NCBI RefSeq assembly: GCF_024347615.1
Contig: NZ_AP025508.1
Coordinates: forward strand, 744,001 to 808,000
Direction of reading: 5' to 3'
Source of the DNA: Vibrio splendidus
GTDB lineage: Bacteria; Pseudomonadota; Gammaproteobacteria; Enterobacterales; Vibrionaceae
DNA: 64,000 bases
The notes beneath the pieces were generated by a model. It searched no databases. It saw only the letters and a list, made by a program, of their open reading frames with translations, and was not told where the DNA came from. Made by a program: the position numbers and the translations under genes. Shown in pieces: positions 45,303 to 55,887 of this stretch (positions are counted from its first letter, which is position 1; the number at the start of each line of letters is the position of its first letter).

Positions 45303-48300
45303 ATGACGACCACAAGCAGTGTTCAGGTAATCACTCCACAGACACTCGATACCATGAAGTTTCCACTTCATGGCGCGCGTTTAATTGAAGCATCAGCGGG
45401 TACGGGTAAAACATTTACCATCGCTGGCTTGTACTTGCGCCTACTGCTCGGGCACGGCACGGCTGCACCGCAAGGTGATCTGACTGAAGCTACTCGGCAC
45501 CATGAGCCACTGACCGTGGACCAAATCTTGGTTGTGACCTTTACTGAAGCGGCAACGGCTGAGCTACGTGATCGTATTCGTGCTCGAATCCATGATGCAC
45601 GGATTGCGTTTGCACGTGGGCAAAGTGACGACCCAGTGATTGCTCCTTTGTTACAAGCCATCGATGATCATGCTGGCGCAGCTAAAACTCTGCTTAACGC
45701 TGAAAGACAAATGGATGAAGCAGCGGTCTACACCATTCACGGTTTCTGTCAGCGAATGTTGACTCAAAATGCCTTCGAGTCTGGAAGCCGCTTTGATAAT
45801 GAATTTGTGACCGATGAAAGCCACCTAAAAGCACAAGTGGTTGCCGACTATTGGCGTAAACAGTTCTACCCATTGCCAATTCAATTAGCAGGTGAGGTTC
45901 GTAATATCTGGGGTTCTCCCGCTTCTCTATTGGCTGACGTAAATCGTTATCTGACGGGTTCTCCACTAAAGCTAACCGTCGAAGCAATGTCGGGCGACCT
46001 GCAAACTCTGCACAATCAAAACCTAGATAAAGTGAAGCAACTTAAGGCGTTGTGGTGCGAATCCGAAGCGGACTTTTTGGCTTTGATTTCAGGTTCAGAT
46101 GTGAACAAGCGTAGCTACACCAAGAAGTCTTTACCGACTTGGTTAGAAGCGGTCACGGCATGGGCGCAGAGCGACACTCATGATTACCAGTTTCCAGATA
46201 AACTAGAGAAGTTCTCACAAGCCACTTTAATTGAAAAAACACCGAAAGGCACTGCACCTCAGCACGCCGTTTTCGAAGCGATTGAGGACTTCTTAAATTC
46301 TCCAGCAGATCTAAAAGCTCCATTGCTGGCGCATGCCATTACCCATTGCCGAACCATGTTAGCCAAAGCTAAACAGCAAAAGCAGTGGTTATCGTTTGAT
46401 GATTTGTTGACTCAGTTATCCGCGTCGATTGATGTGGATGATCAGTCACTGCTTGTGGAGAGAATCCGCACCTTATACCCAGTGGCGATGATCGATGAAT
46501 TCCAAGATACCGATCCGCTGCAATACAGTATTTTTAGCCGAATCTACCTCGATAACCCGCAGTGTGGTCTGTTTATGATCGGTGACCCGAAGCAGGCTAT
46601 CTATGGCTTCCGCGGCGCAGATATCTTTACCTATATCAAAGCGAGAAACCAAGTTAGTGCTCACTACACGCTAGGGACTAACTGGCGTTCGAGTGCTGAT
46701 ATGGTCAGCGCGGTAAACCAAGTGTTTATGAATTCGGATAGCCCGTTTATCTACGATCAAGACATTCCATTCTTACCCGTTGCTGCTAGCCCATCGGCTG
46801 ATAAACGCCAATGGGTGATGAACGGAGAAACCCAGCATGCACTGACCTTTTGGCTACAAGAAGCGGAAGATAAGCCATTGCCGAAAGGCGAATATCACAA
46901 AGCCATGGCCGAGGCGACAGCGAGTCAAATTCAAACCATTCTGACCGCTTCTCAAAATCAACAAGCCTATTTTGATAACGGCAAAAAACAACATGCCGTG
47001 AATGCGGGTGATATTGCTGTTTTGGTTCGAACCGGTAGTGAAGGTCGTCTGATCAAGAACGCGCTGTCTGAGCAAGGCATTGCGAGTGTCTACTTGTCGA
47101 ACAGAGACAGTGTGTTCACCAGCTTGGTCGCACAAGATATTCAACGTTTGTTGCAGGCGGTGCTGACACCTGAAAACGACCGTGCATTGCGCGCCAGTTT
47201 AGCCTCAGAGTTGTTTGCTTTGGATGCCGCATCATTGGATGAACTCAACAATGATGAAGTGGTTTGGGAAAACGTCGTTAACGAATTTCGAGAATATCGT
47301 AAGTTATGGCTACAACGTGGCGTGTTGCCAATGCTTCGCAGCGTGATCAGTAAACGACATCTCGCGGAACGCTTACTGGAAGAAGAAAATGGTGAGCGCT
47401 CACTCACTGATTTAATGCACATTGGCGAATTGTTGCAACAAGCAAGGCAGGAACTCGACAGTGACTATGGCTTGTTGCGTTGGCTGGCTGAAGCAATCTC
47501 AGATGCACAAAATGGTTTAGGCGGTAGTGACGACGACATTCAACGCCTTGAATCAGAAAGAAACTTAGTTCAAATCGTCACTATTCATAAATCGAAAGGT
47601 TTGGAATATGATCTAGTATTCCTGCCGTTTGTGGCGAGTTACCGTGAAGCGAGTGAAGGTAAGTTCTACGACCACGATTCAGATACCACAGTGCTTGATA
47701 TTACCGGTAGCGACAGTGCTTTAGCGCAAGCCGATAAGGAGCGATTGGCGGAAGACTTACGTTTGATTTACGTGGCGCTGACTCGTGCTGTTTATGGATG
47801 TTTCATTGGCATGGCACCGCTACGTAAAGGGCGTTCAACTAAAGAGCCAACTGGCGTTCACTTAAGTGCGATGGGCTACTTGGTTCAAAACGGACAAGAG
47901 CAAGGCATCGCCGAGTTACATCAAGCTCTGTCAGCGATTGAGGGTAAGAATTCAAGCGTATTGCTGTCTGAAACACCAACCGCTCACGAGCAAGTTTTTG
48001 TACAAGCAGAACAAGTGAGTGACGACTTACAGGCCAGTGAGCTCAAGGCTTCAATTGACCGAGCTTGGCGTATCACCAGTTACTCAGGACTAGTCAAACA
48101 GGGCAGCCACGGAGCAAGCCATGATGCGACCATTGAGGTGTCTGGCTTTGATATTGATTCGGCGGATGAACAAGACGAGTCTGAGTTGATAGAACCTGAA
48201 CGTTCTATATTCACCTTCCCTCGTGGCGCTCGTCCAGGTACCTTCTTGCACACCTTGTTTGAGGATGTTGAATTTACCGAGCCAGCAACCAGCGCACATA

Positions 48301-48977
48301 ACGCGCAAGTAATCACTCACTTATTAGAGTCAGAGCAATACGAACTCGAGTGGCTACCCGTGCTTCAACAACTTGTCGATACGGTGCTGAACACCGCGTT
48401 GGATGGTAAAAATCTAAAACTTAGCGAGAAAGACTCAACGCAACGATTGGTCGAGATGGAATTCTTATTGCCGATCGAAGTGTTGGCTGCATCTGAATTG
48501 AATCAAACCATTCAGTATCACGATCCGCTATCAGCAAAAGCGGGTGACCTTGGCTTTCAAACCGTGCAAGGCATGTTGAAAGGCTTCATCGATTTAGTGT
48601 TTGAGCACCAAGGTAAATACTATGTCCTCGACTGGAAATCGAATCATTTAGGTGATGACGTTGCCGTCTACCATGGTGAGGCATTGAAATCGGCGATGGC
48701 TGACCACTGTTACGATCTTCAATATCAAATCTATGCGTTGGCATTGCACCGCTTCTTACGCAGTCGCGTTGTAGATTACAGTTATGAACAACATTTCGGT
48801 GGGGTTTATTACTTGTTTCTAAGAGGAATGGACGGCCAATCTCAACAAGGTATTTTCTCGGCTAAACCAACACTGGCTTTGCTCGATGAAATGGATCAAT
48901 TGATTGACGGTAAAGTGATAGACAGACGTTCAGCACAATTGAATGACAATGAAACTGGACAGATGGGGCTTTTATAA
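45303..48977 (+). CDS. recB: RecBCD subunit RecB (helicase-nuclease)
   Basis: 1224 residues. Superfamily 1A 3'-5' helicase: Walker A is ASAGTGKTFTIAGLYLRLL (residues about 30-48), motif II is VAMIDEFQDTDPLQYSIF, and motif VI is LRLIYVALTRAVYG. The C-terminal nuclease has GFIDLVF-(x)-YYVLDWKSNHLG, with Asp and Lys of the active site. It degrades DNA ends and loads RecA after Chi. The stop codon overlaps the recD start by one base (TAATG). Confidence 0.97.
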   Translation: MTTTSSVQVITPQTLDTMKFPLHGARLIEASAGTGKTFTIAGLYLRLLLGHGTAAPQGDLTEATRHHEPLTVDQILVVTFTEAATAELRDRIRARIHDARIAFARGQSDDPVIAPLLQAIDDHAGAAKTLLNAERQMDEAAVYTIHGFCQRMLTQNAFESGSRFDNEFVTDESHLKAQVVADYWRKQFYPLPIQLAGEVRNIWGSPASLLADVNRYLTGSPLKLTVEAMSGDLQTLHNQNLDKVKQLKALWCESEADFLALISGSDVNKRSYTKKSLPTWLEAVTAWAQSDTHDYQFPDKLEKFSQATLIEKTPKGTAPQHAVFEAIEDFLNSPADLKAPLLAHAITHCRTMLAKAKQQKQWLSFDDLLTQLSASIDVDDQSLLVERIRTLYPVAMIDEFQDTDPLQYSIFSRIYLDNPQCGLFMIGDPKQAIYGFRGADIFTYIKARNQVSAHYTLGTNWRSSADMVSAVNQVFMNSDSPFIYDQDIPFLPVAASPSADKRQWVMNGETQHALTFWLQEAEDKPLPKGEYHKAMAEATASQIQTILTASQNQQAYFDNGKKQHAVNAGDIAVLVRTGSEGRLIKNALSEQGIASVYLSNRDSVFTSLVAQDIQRLLQAVLTPENDRALRASLASELFALDAASLDELNNDEVVWENVVNEFREYRKLWLQRGVLPMLRSVISKRHLAERLLEEENGERSLTDLMHIGELLQQARQELDSDYGLLRWLAEAISDAQNGLGGSDDDIQRLESERNLVQIVTIHKSKGLEYDLVFLPFVASYREASEGKFYDHDSDTTVLDITGSDSALAQADKERLAEDLRLIYVALTRAVYGCFIGMAPLRKGRSTKEPTGVHLSAMGYLVQNGQEQGIAELHQALSAIEGKNSSVLLSETPTAHEQVFVQAEQVSDDLQASELKASIDRAWRITSYSGLVKQGSHGASHDATIEVSGFDIDSADEQDESELIEPERSIFTFPRGARPGTFLHTLFEDVEFTEPATSAHNAQVITHLLESEQYELEWLPVLQQLVDTVLNTALDGKNLKLSEKDSTQRLVEMEFLLPIEVLAASELNQTIQYHDPLSAKAGDLGFQTVQGMLKGFIDLVFEHQGKYYVLDWKSNHLGDDVAVYHGEALKSAMADHCYDLQYQIYALALHRFLRSRVVDYSYEQHFGGVYYLFLRGMDGQSQQGIFSAKPTLALLDEMDQLIDGKVIDRRSAQLNDNETGQMGLL

Positions 48978-51202
48978 TGACAACGACGACCACTAATACC
49001 AGCATAGAAACAGCGAACTCTGTTAAGCCAGTTTCACTTATCCCTGAGCAGTTAATGGATGTACTCAAGTTTCTTGTAGAAAAGGGTTCGATTCGTCAGT
49101 TGGATTATCAATTTGCCCGTTTTATTGCGCAGCAAGCGACGAGTCACTCTCAAGAGATCGGTTTTCTCGCTGGGGTGGTGAGCCATGAGTTGGGCAAGGG
49201 GCATATTTGTACTCAGCTTATACAGCAGTATACGGTAGGCCCTGAACAAACGGCGGATCTTGCTCAGTTACTTGGGTTGTACGGTGAAACTGCCCTGCAA
49301 TTGAATCAAAAGTTATTAGGTATTGATTGGGTGGCGGTACTTCAATCGTCAAACCTAGTAGGTACAACGAATGACTGCGTTAAGCCGCTGATGTTTGATG
49401 GACAGCGTGTCTACTTACAGCGTTATTGGAACTACGAAGTTGTGTTGGCTGAGACCTTAAACCGTTTAAGTAAGCCAGTAGAGTTCAACTCTGAGCAGAA
49501 AAAAGCGCTAACCGAAACGTTGAATCAGTTATTCCCACGCAGTTACCATTTTCTGTTTAATGCCTTAGCCAAGGCTGAAGCAAACCAACAAACGTCTCAG
49601 GTATTACGCCAACAACTGGTGTGTGACCATCTAGATATTGTGAATGAGCAGGTTCTAGATTGGGGCGCGATAGACCAAGCGATTGTTCAAGCTAAACAAG
49701 TGACCGATTTAGATGTGCTGGATAGTCTAGTGCCGTTATCTGCTTGTTTGAATTGGCAAAAGGTCGCGGCAGCGGTAGCGTTGAGTCGTCGTTTTACGGT
49801 GATTTCTGGTGGGCCGGGTACCGGTAAAACGACCACAGTAACCAAATTACTGTCGGCGATGGTCGAGCAATCGCTCAGCCAAGGCAAAACACCGACGATC
49901 AAGCTAGTGGCACCGACAGGTAAAGCCGCGGCGCGTTTAACCGAGTCGATTGGCAAAGCGATTGAACAGCTGCCATTAGCGCCTGAAGTAAAAGCCAACA
50001 TACCGACTGAATCCAGTACTTTACATAGGTTACTCGGCGCGATTCCTAACCGTGCTGAGTTTAGATATAACCGACGCAATCCACTCCACCTTGATATCTT
50101 GGTCGTGGATGAAGCTTCTATGGTTGATCTGTCGATGATGTATAAGCTGGTGGATGCACTTCCTGAGCACGCAAGGCTCATCTTATTGGGTGATAAAGAC
50201 CAACTCGCTTCAGTAGAGGCAGGTGCTGTGCTCGGTGATATCTGTTCATTCAACTCTGCAGGGTACAGCACAGCGCAAGGCAATTTGATTGCAGAGATGA
50301 CAGGTTTTGATGCGATAGCTAAACCAAGGCAAGACAAAGCTGGATCGGTGAATCCGCCTGCGATTGCTGATAGCTTGTGTATGCTGCAGAAGAGTTACCG
50401 TTTTGATGCGCGTTCCGGTATTGGGCAGCTGGCAAAAGCGATCAATAACGGCTCTGCTAATCAGGTTGATCAAGTGTTTGCGAAAGGGTTTGCGGATATC
50501 GAAAATCATCCCCTGTCGAGTGACAGCTATAATTTGATGCTACGTACCTTGGTTAACGAGTATGGTGCGTACCTCAACCGAATGAATGTGCCGTTAGAAG
50601 AATTAGAAACCCAAGAAGCGAGAGCGAAATCTGTGCTCGATTTGTTCAGCCAATGTCGATTGCTGTGTTCTATTCGTGAAGGGGACTTTGGTGTTAAAGG
50701 CCTCAACCACAGAATCGAAAGGGCGCTTGCCGCAAGACGTTTGGTGAGCCCTCATAATGATGAATTGTGGTATCACGGGCGACCAGTCATGGTGACGCGT
50801 AATGATCATGGTTTAGGTTTGTACAATGGTGATATTGGTATCTGTATGCTCGAAGCCGATTCAACGACTTTAGAGTCAAATAGTGCGAATTCCACACCTA
50901 GACTGAAGGTGTATTTTGAGTTGCCAGATGGCAGCGTGAAAGCTGTACTACCAAGCCGAGTCCCCGATCATGAGACCGCTTATGCGATGACGATACACAA
51001 ATCTCAAGGCAGTGAATTTGATTTGACCTTAATGATCTTACCGCCAGACTTCAGCCCTATTTTAACGCGAGAGCTTATCTATACAGGGATTACGCGTGCT
51101 AAGAAACGACTGATGATGTTCAGCGACACAAATGTGTTGAAGCGTGGGATTAAGGTGAAAACAGAGCGAGTGAGTGGTTTAGGCAGTCGCTTAACGAATT
51201 AG
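48977..51202 (+). CDS. recD: RecBCD subunit RecD (5'-3' helicase)
   Basis: 741 residues. Superfamily 1B helicase: Walker A is SGGPGTGKTTTVTKLL (about residue 275), motif II is DILVVDEASMVDL, and the C-terminal motif is YAMTIHKSQGSEFD. It is the faster motor of RecBCD. It is translationally coupled to recB. The order recC-recB-recD next to argA is conserved with E. coli apart from ptrA. Confidence 0.96.
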   Translation: MTTTTTNTSIETANSVKPVSLIPEQLMDVLKFLVEKGSIRQLDYQFARFIAQQATSHSQEIGFLAGVVSHELGKGHICTQLIQQYTVGPEQTADLAQLLGLYGETALQLNQKLLGIDWVAVLQSSNLVGTTNDCVKPLMFDGQRVYLQRYWNYEVVLAETLNRLSKPVEFNSEQKKALTETLNQLFPRSYHFLFNALAKAEANQQTSQVLRQQLVCDHLDIVNEQVLDWGAIDQAIVQAKQVTDLDVLDSLVPLSACLNWQKVAAAVALSRRFTVISGGPGTGKTTTVTKLLSAMVEQSLSQGKTPTIKLVAPTGKAAARLTESIGKAIEQLPLAPEVKANIPTESSTLHRLLGAIPNRAEFRYNRRNPLHLDILVVDEASMVDLSMMYKLVDALPEHARLILLGDKDQLASVEAGAVLGDICSFNSAGYSTAQGNLIAEMTGFDAIAKPRQDKAGSVNPPAIADSLCMLQKSYRFDARSGIGQLAKAINNGSANQVDQVFAKGFADIENHPLSSDSYNLMLRTLVNEYGAYLNRMNVPLEELETQEARAKSVLDLFSQCRLLCSIREGDFGVKGLNHRIERALAARRLVSPHNDELWYHGRPVMVTRNDHGLGLYNGDIGICMLEADSTTLESNSANSTPRLKVYFELPDGSVKAVLPSRVPDHETAYAMTIHKSQGSEFDLTLMILPPDFSPILTRELIYTGITRAKKRLMMFSDTNVLKRGIKVKTERVSGLGSRLTN

Positions 51203-51251
51203 TCGTTAATGGCCGCTAGAAAAGGGCTTGAACTTAGAGCTAGATAAACAC

Positions 51252-51275
51252 AAAGCAACCATCCCTGGTTGCTTT
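51252..51275 (+). terminator. recD terminator
   Basis: AAAGCAACC and GGTTGCTTT form a 9-bp stem around ATCCCT, about 50 bases past recD. The T-run after it is poor. Confidence 0.6.
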
Positions 51276-51283
51276 GAACGTTA

Positions 51284-51475
51284 TTAAGACTCTTTGCTTA
51301 AAAACGCTCGAGTAAACGATATATGGTTTATCTTGTACTTTGCTTGGCAATTCAAAATAAACTCTTTTAGATTCTCGCTAACAGGGAACACGCAGTGTAC
51401 GTCTAGCCCTTCTAAGAATTGGTTATCAGCCATATCCCAAAAACTTTGCAGCGAGTTACAAACAATGGTTCTCAT
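51284..51475 (-). CDS. Hypothetical small protein, 63 residues
   Basis: The frame starts at ATG 51475 and ends just before the recD terminator stem. The product MRTIVCNSLQSFWDMADNQF... has a mixed, globular composition with two more cysteines (CVF, NCQ) and no signal peptide. The ribosome binding site is weak. It is in an otherwise empty 556-base gap between the converging recD and argA. It may be a remnant of a longer gene. No family was recognised. Confidence 0.4.
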   Translation of the reverse strand: MRTIVCNSLQSFWDMADNQFLEGLDVHCVFPVSENLKEFILNCQAKYKINHISFTRAFLSKES

Positions 51476-51566
51476 ATCAATGTTGCTCTTTTTGCTGTTT
51501 ATATTAACGAGCAGAGCTAATGGTTAGCATGCTGACCGTCAACGGGTATAGCAATCCGTGCAGTGA

Positions 51567-51601
51567 CCATCTCAATGAGTTCGATATGACTATCGAGATG
51601 G
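51567..51601. repeat. Inverted repeat in the recD-argA gap
   Basis: CCATCTC and GAGATGG, 7-base arms, enclose about 21 bases. It lies downstream of argA on its strand, but no T-run supports termination. The rest of the gap is AT-rich, with no other feature seen. Confidence 0.4.
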
Positions 51602-51758
51602 CAATTCCAATAAAAACATTTGTTAATATTATAAAGCGCCTAAATTCTATACAATTATTCGTGTGAGTGAAAGTGCATATTTGATAAATCTCATATAGTA
51701 AACGATTACATTTGCAATTATTTTTCCATTAAATTGAGATTCCGCTCCAAAACTTTAT

Positions 51759-53096
51759 TTATACGTTTAGCGCTAAGATTTTTGAGTTTCTCTGATAGTT
51801 GTATAGCCCTTGTTTTTCCATCGGTAACTCGTCCACGCCTATCTCGTAAAACCCCTGCTCACGGAACCAGTGAAGGCTGTGCGTAGTAAGGACAAAGATC
51901 TGGTCGATATCACGAGATTTTGATTGATGGCGCATGTAATCCAGCAGTAACTGGCCACGGTTTCCATCGCGATAGTCTGAGTGGATAGCAACACAGGCCA
52001 TCTCTGCCATGTGGTCTTCTGGATACGCGTATAGCGCAGCGCAACCAATAATTAGGCCGTCTTTTTCGATAATGGTAAAGCGATAGATCTCTTGCTCTAA
52101 CTGTTCTCTTGAACGGCGAACTAAGATGCCTTGTTCTTCCAGTGGACGAATGAGGTCAAAGATGCCACCGATATCATCAATCTGAGCTTGTCTTACTTGC
52201 TCGGCACTTGCCATGACCACTTGGGTGCCAATACCATCAAAAGAGAATAGCTCTTGAATTAATGCGCCATCCACTTTGTAGCTGATTAGATGACAACGAG
52301 GCACTCCAGCACGACAAGCAGAGATAGCACCTTTTAAGAAGCGTAACGTACCAGTGCTCATATCTTCTTTAGGGTTCTGAGATTCCGTTAAGCGTTCTAG
52401 AATTTGCTTGGCGTCTTTAGGGAAGAGTTCGGCGAGTACATTACCGCTTTCATCGGTTACCCCTTGCTCTGAACAAAAACCAATCAGCTTGTCGGCCTTT
52501 AAACGAATAGCAACTTGGGTTGCGACCTCTTCAGAAAGCAGATTAAAGCTTTCGCCAGTCACGGAGCTAGCAATAGGCCCAAGAAGGACGATAGAACCTT
52601 GGTCAAGTGTGCGATTAATCCCTTCGATGTCTATTCGACGAATACGCCCGCTGTGGCAATAATCCGTACCATCATCGACACCTAGCGGCTGAGCGGTAAT
52701 GAAGTTACCACTCATTACATTGAGTTGAGTGCCTGCCATCGGGGTGTTGTTTAGACTCATTGAAAGTCGAGCTGTGATGGCAAGTTGTAGTTGGCCAGCA
52801 GCCTGCATCGCGACACCTAAAGAATATTCGTCAGTAACTCTAATATTCTTATGGTAAGGCGTGTGGCAATCTTGCCTTGCTAATAGTTGGTTGATCTGTG
52901 GTCTTGCTCCGTGAACGAGAACAATTTTTACCCCAAGGCTGTGGAGTAAGGCTATATCGCTAATTATGTTGCCAAAGTTTCTATCGGCAACGGCTTCGCC
53001 ACCAAGCATAATAACCATGGTTTTGCCACGGTGAGCGTTCACGTAAGGGGTTGATTGTCTGAAACCTTTTACTAGCGCTGTACTTCTTAATTTCAC
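51759..53096 (-). CDS. argA: N-acetylglutamate synthase (amino-acid N-acetyltransferase)
   Basis: 445 residues from GTG at 53096. It acetylates glutamate in the first step of arginine synthesis. The N-terminal amino-acid-kinase-like domain (1-290) has [13 protein letters not shown] and [11 protein letters not shown] and binds the inhibitor arginine. The C-terminal GNAT domain (300-445) has [24 protein letters not shown] for acetyl-CoA. Tandem ARG-box-like sequences lie upstream. It converges with recD. Confidence 0.96.
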   Translation of the reverse strand: MKLRSTALVKGFRQSTPYVNAHRGKTMVIMLGGEAVADRNFGNIISDIALLHSLGVKIVLVHGARPQINQLLARQDCHTPYHKNIRVTDEYSLGVAMQAAGQLQLAITARLSMSLNNTPMAGTQLNVMSGNFITAQPLGVDDGTDYCHSGRIRRIDIEGINRTLDQGSIVLLGPIASSVTGESFNLLSEEVATQVAIRLKADKLIGFCSEQGVTDESGNVLAELFPKDAKQILERLTESQNPKEDMSTGTLRFLKGAISACRAGVPRCHLISYKVDGALIQELFSFDGIGTQVVMASAEQVRQAQIDDIGGIFDLIRPLEEQGILVRRSREQLEQEIYRFTIIEKDGLIIGCAALYAYPEDHMAEMACVAIHSDYRDGNRGQLLLDYMRHQSKSRDIDQIFVLTTHSLHWFREQGFYEIGVDELPMEKQGLYNYQRNSKILALNV

Positions 53097-53110
53097 AGAA
53101 CAAGTCCATT

Positions 53111-53148
53111 TGTGTTTATTTATTCGCTAATTTAGCATTTAAATTCAA
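53111..53148 (-). promoter_or_regulatory. Tandem ARG boxes upstream of argA
   Basis: On the minus strand TTTGAATTTAAATGCTAA (53148-53131) fits the 18-base ArgR box with two mismatches. A second, weaker box (53128-53111, AGCGAATAAATAAACACA) follows after 2 bases. Paired boxes at this spacing are the usual ArgR hexamer site. Confidence 0.45.
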
Positions 53149-53244
53149 ATGTAAACAACACCTTTTTTGGAATAAAGCGCAAACTATTCTCATCTAGGGT
53201 TCATTATATAAACTGTCTCAGTGTAGAATGCATATAGCATCTTT

Positions 53245-53733
53245 ATGAGTCGTAACCGAATGCAACAAGCTCCAGCAACAAAGAACAAGATCGATGAGAT
53301 TACCCAAAGCCTCTACAGTGAAGCTGAGCAACGCAATCAATCTAAGTTGAAGCGTAAGATTATTGAACGCTGTTTAATGGTTTTAGCTTTGGTGGGATCG
53401 TTTGCTGTGGTTTCCTTGTTCGGTGATGTGCTTTCCCGAGTACAAGATGCGGCAACGCCCGACAATCTGATATACGGTACGTGGGTAGAGCAGGACGTTG
53501 CACATTATGCGACGGACGAGTTTCGACTAAACGCTAATGGCGTGTCAGTGCGTGGATCTGTTGTTTCGACGAGTTTTGACTTTGATGGTAACTACTTCGA
53601 ATATAAAGCGGGTGATAAAACCTATCGCTTCCGCATGACCAATTCTGACAACACAGAAATGGTGCTCGATTCTGATAATCACTACAATCCCGTCTTCCGC
53701 CTTAAAGGCCATATCGAGAACTCAGTCCGATAG
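53245..53733 (+). CDS. DUF2850-like single-pass membrane protein
   Basis: 162 residues. A basic cytoplasmic N-terminus (about 1-45) is followed by one membrane helix, CLMVLALVGSFAVVSLFGDVL (about 47-67). A periplasmic beta-rich domain follows (IYGTWVEQDVAHYATDEFRLNANGVSVRGSVVSTSFDF). The pattern resembles the Vibrio-specific DUF2850 family of unknown function. It is divergent from argA and in the same direction as mltA, 91 bases upstream of it. Confidence 0.65.
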   Translation: MSRNRMQQAPATKNKIDEITQSLYSEAEQRNQSKLKRKIIERCLMVLALVGSFAVVSLFGDVLSRVQDAATPDNLIYGTWVEQDVAHYATDEFRLNANGVSVRGSVVSTSFDFDGNYFEYKAGDKTYRFRMTNSDNTEMVLDSDNHYNPVFRLKGHIENSVR

Positions 53734-53823
53734 GTTATCTTATTGTAAACTCTTACAATCTACGATTGTGTTATCTGACTGTTTTTGTCATCCTCGATGC
53801 ATAGAATTTTTAGGATGACTCTT

Positions 53824-54927
53824 GTGATTAAAAAATGGCTTCCCCTTGTCGCTGCCTCTTTCTTATTTGGCTGTGCTCAACCGACTGATCTTGCTCAACA
53901 ACACCTTGATGACGAATTTTCTCGCACCTTAAATAAGGTCGATCAGGTTGAATCCAATAAACCAAGAGACTACACCGCATTTGCAGAGCAAGCTGAAATG
54001 GTGGTTTCTAAATCCCCTTCGATGGCTAAAATCTATGAGCCGCTTTATCAGCAACTCAATGAGTGGGCGATGCAAAGTGGAGATCCAAGCGAGCTCGCTA
54101 ACTTTGGCGTTCAAACTGCTCAATTGGGCGGTGGTGATAAGCAAGGCAACGTTTTGTTCACGGGGTACTTTTCTCCCGTAATGGAGCTACGCCACGAAGC
54201 GAGTGAAGAATACCGTTTCCCTGTTTATGGACTTCCAGAGTGCGATAAAGAGTGTCCAACCCGCGAAGAGATCTACAACGGTGCATTAGAAGGTCAGGGC
54301 CTTGAGTTAGGTTACTCGGCGAACCGTATCGATCCCTTTATGATGGAAGTGCAGGGCAGTGGATTCGTGCATTTCGGTGATGACGATACGTTGCAGTATT
54401 TCGCATACGCAGGTAAGAACAATAAAGCTTACGTGAGCATTGGCCGTGTTCTGATTGAACGAGGCTTAGTTCCACGCGAAAAAATGTCACTGAAAGCAAT
54501 CAAAGAGTGGGTATTGGCAAACGATCCTGAAGTAGTCAAAGAGCTGCTTGAGCAAAACCCATCATTCGTTTTCTTTAGTGCTAGAGATGATTTGTCAGTA
54601 ATGGGTAGCGCCGGGATTCCTTTATTACCTATGGCGGCAGTCGCGGGTGATCGCTCTATATTGCCTATGGGGACGCCAATTCTGGCTGAGGTTCCATTAC
54701 TGAATGCCGATGGTACTTGGAGCGGTGCGCACCAACTCAGACTGTTACTGGTTTTGGATACCGGTGGCGCAGTTAAGCAGAACCATTTAGATCTCTACCA
54801 CGGTATGGGGCCAAGAGCGGGAACTGAAGCGGGTCATTACAAGCATTTTGGTCGTGTATGGAAGCTTGGCTTAGATGGCAGTGCAACCGAAGCGCCTTGG
54901 GCTTTACCTCCTGAAAAGGTCGAGTAA
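53824..54927 (+). CDS. mltA: Membrane-bound lytic murein transglycosylase A
   Basis: 367 residues from GTG at 53824, chosen because AGGA lies 8 bases upstream. In-frame starts at 53785, 53797 and 53815 are less well placed. The lipoprotein signal IKKWLPLVAASFLFGC ends in a lipobox. The MltA domain includes FTGYFSPVMELRHEASEEYRFPVYGLP, DPFMMEVQGSGFVHFGDDD and the C-terminal 3D domain VLDTGGAVKQNHLDLYHG, with the catalytic Asp (LVLDTGGA). It cuts peptidoglycan glycan strands at the outer membrane. Confidence 0.95.
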   Translation: MIKKWLPLVAASFLFGCAQPTDLAQQHLDDEFSRTLNKVDQVESNKPRDYTAFAEQAEMVVSKSPSMAKIYEPLYQQLNEWAMQSGDPSELANFGVQTAQLGGGDKQGNVLFTGYFSPVMELRHEASEEYRFPVYGLPECDKECPTREEIYNGALEGQGLELGYSANRIDPFMMEVQGSGFVHFGDDDTLQYFAYAGKNNKAYVSIGRVLIERGLVPREKMSLKAIKEWVLANDPEVVKELLEQNPSFVFFSARDDLSVMGSAGIPLLPMAAVAGDRSILPMGTPILAEVPLLNADGTWSGAHQLRLLLVLDTGGAVKQNHLDLYHGMGPRAGTEAGHYKHFGRVWKLGLDGSATEAPWALPPEKVE

Positions 54928-54983
54928 ACAACAATAAAATAGGGCATTGAAAGCGAATCGCTAATCCCCTAGACTTTTAATTC

Positions 54984-55010
54984 AAGAGTGCGTATAAAAC
55001 GCACTCTTTT
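54984..55010 (+). terminator. mltA terminator
   Basis: AAGAGTGCGT and ACGCACTCTT pair around ATAAA, followed by a T-run. Confidence 0.88.
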
Positions 55011-55040
55011 CTTTTTCTCAGAAATAAATTGGCGGCAACA

Positions 55041-55850
55041 ATGCGTGAATTGACCACTCCAGCTTCAGAAAACTATGACCAACGATTTGGTGGCACTCGT
55101 CGCCTATATGGCAATAGTGAAGTAGACATACTTAGAGCAGCACACGTGTGTGTGATCGGTATTGGCGGTGTAGGTTCATGGGCGGTTGAAGCGCTTGCTC
55201 GTACCGGTTTAGGTGAGCTGACTTTGATCGATATGGATGATGTTTGCGTGACTAACATCAACCGTCAGATCCACGCGATGTCGGGCACGGTTGGTAAAAG
55301 CAAAATCGAAGTGATGGCAGAGCGCGTTAAGCTGATTAACCCTGAGTGTAAAGTGAACCTGATTGACGACTTCATCGGCCCTGATAATCAGGCTGAATAC
55401 CTATCGAAAGAGTTCGACTTTGTATTAGATGCGATTGACAGCATGAAAGCTAAGGCTTCACTATTGGCATATTGTCGTAGCAACAAAATCAAGGTGATCA
55501 CCACTGGTGGTGCGGGGGGGCAAGTCGACCCGACTCAAATCAAAGTGGCCGATCTGACTAAGACGATTCAAGATCCGCTAGCGAAGAAGCTAAAAGACAC
55601 CCTTCGTCGTCATCATAATTTCCCTAAGAACCCTGCGCGTAAATTTGGTATCGATTGTGTGTTCTCGACTGAACAGCTGAAATACCCTCAAGCTGACGGC
55701 AGTGTATGTGCTGCGAAAGCAACAGCGGAAGGTCCAAAACGCATGGACTGTGCGACGGGTTTTGGCGCTGCGACAGTGGTCACCGCGACTTTTGGTTTTG
55801 TGGCTGTTTCACGTATCGTAGAAAAGCTGATTCAAAAGCACTCTAAGTAA
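55041..55850 (+). CDS. tcdA: tRNA threonylcarbamoyladenosine dehydratase TcdA (CsdL)
   Basis: 269 residues from ATG at 55041, with GGCGG upstream; a TTG at 55029 is possible. It is an E1-like enzyme that cyclises t6A37 of tRNA to ct6A with ATP. The ATP loop is VIGIGGVGSWAVEALARTGLG. The DMDDVCVTNINRQIHA segment and the cysteine-bearing loop MDCATGFGAAT are family hallmarks. It is followed by csdE, which can pass sulfur from CsdA. Confidence 0.95.
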   Translation: MRELTTPASENYDQRFGGTRRLYGNSEVDILRAAHVCVIGIGGVGSWAVEALARTGLGELTLIDMDDVCVTNINRQIHAMSGTVGKSKIEVMAERVKLINPECKVNLIDDFIGPDNQAEYLSKEFDFVLDAIDSMKAKASLLAYCRSNKIKVITTGGAGGQVDPTQIKVADLTKTIQDPLAKKLKDTLRRHHNFPKNPARKFGIDCVFSTEQLKYPQADGSVCAAKATAEGPKRMDCATGFGAATVVTATFGFVAVSRIVEKLIQKHSK

Positions 55851-55887
55851 TGTCTTCTACTCAATTAACAATCGACTGGATATTAAA

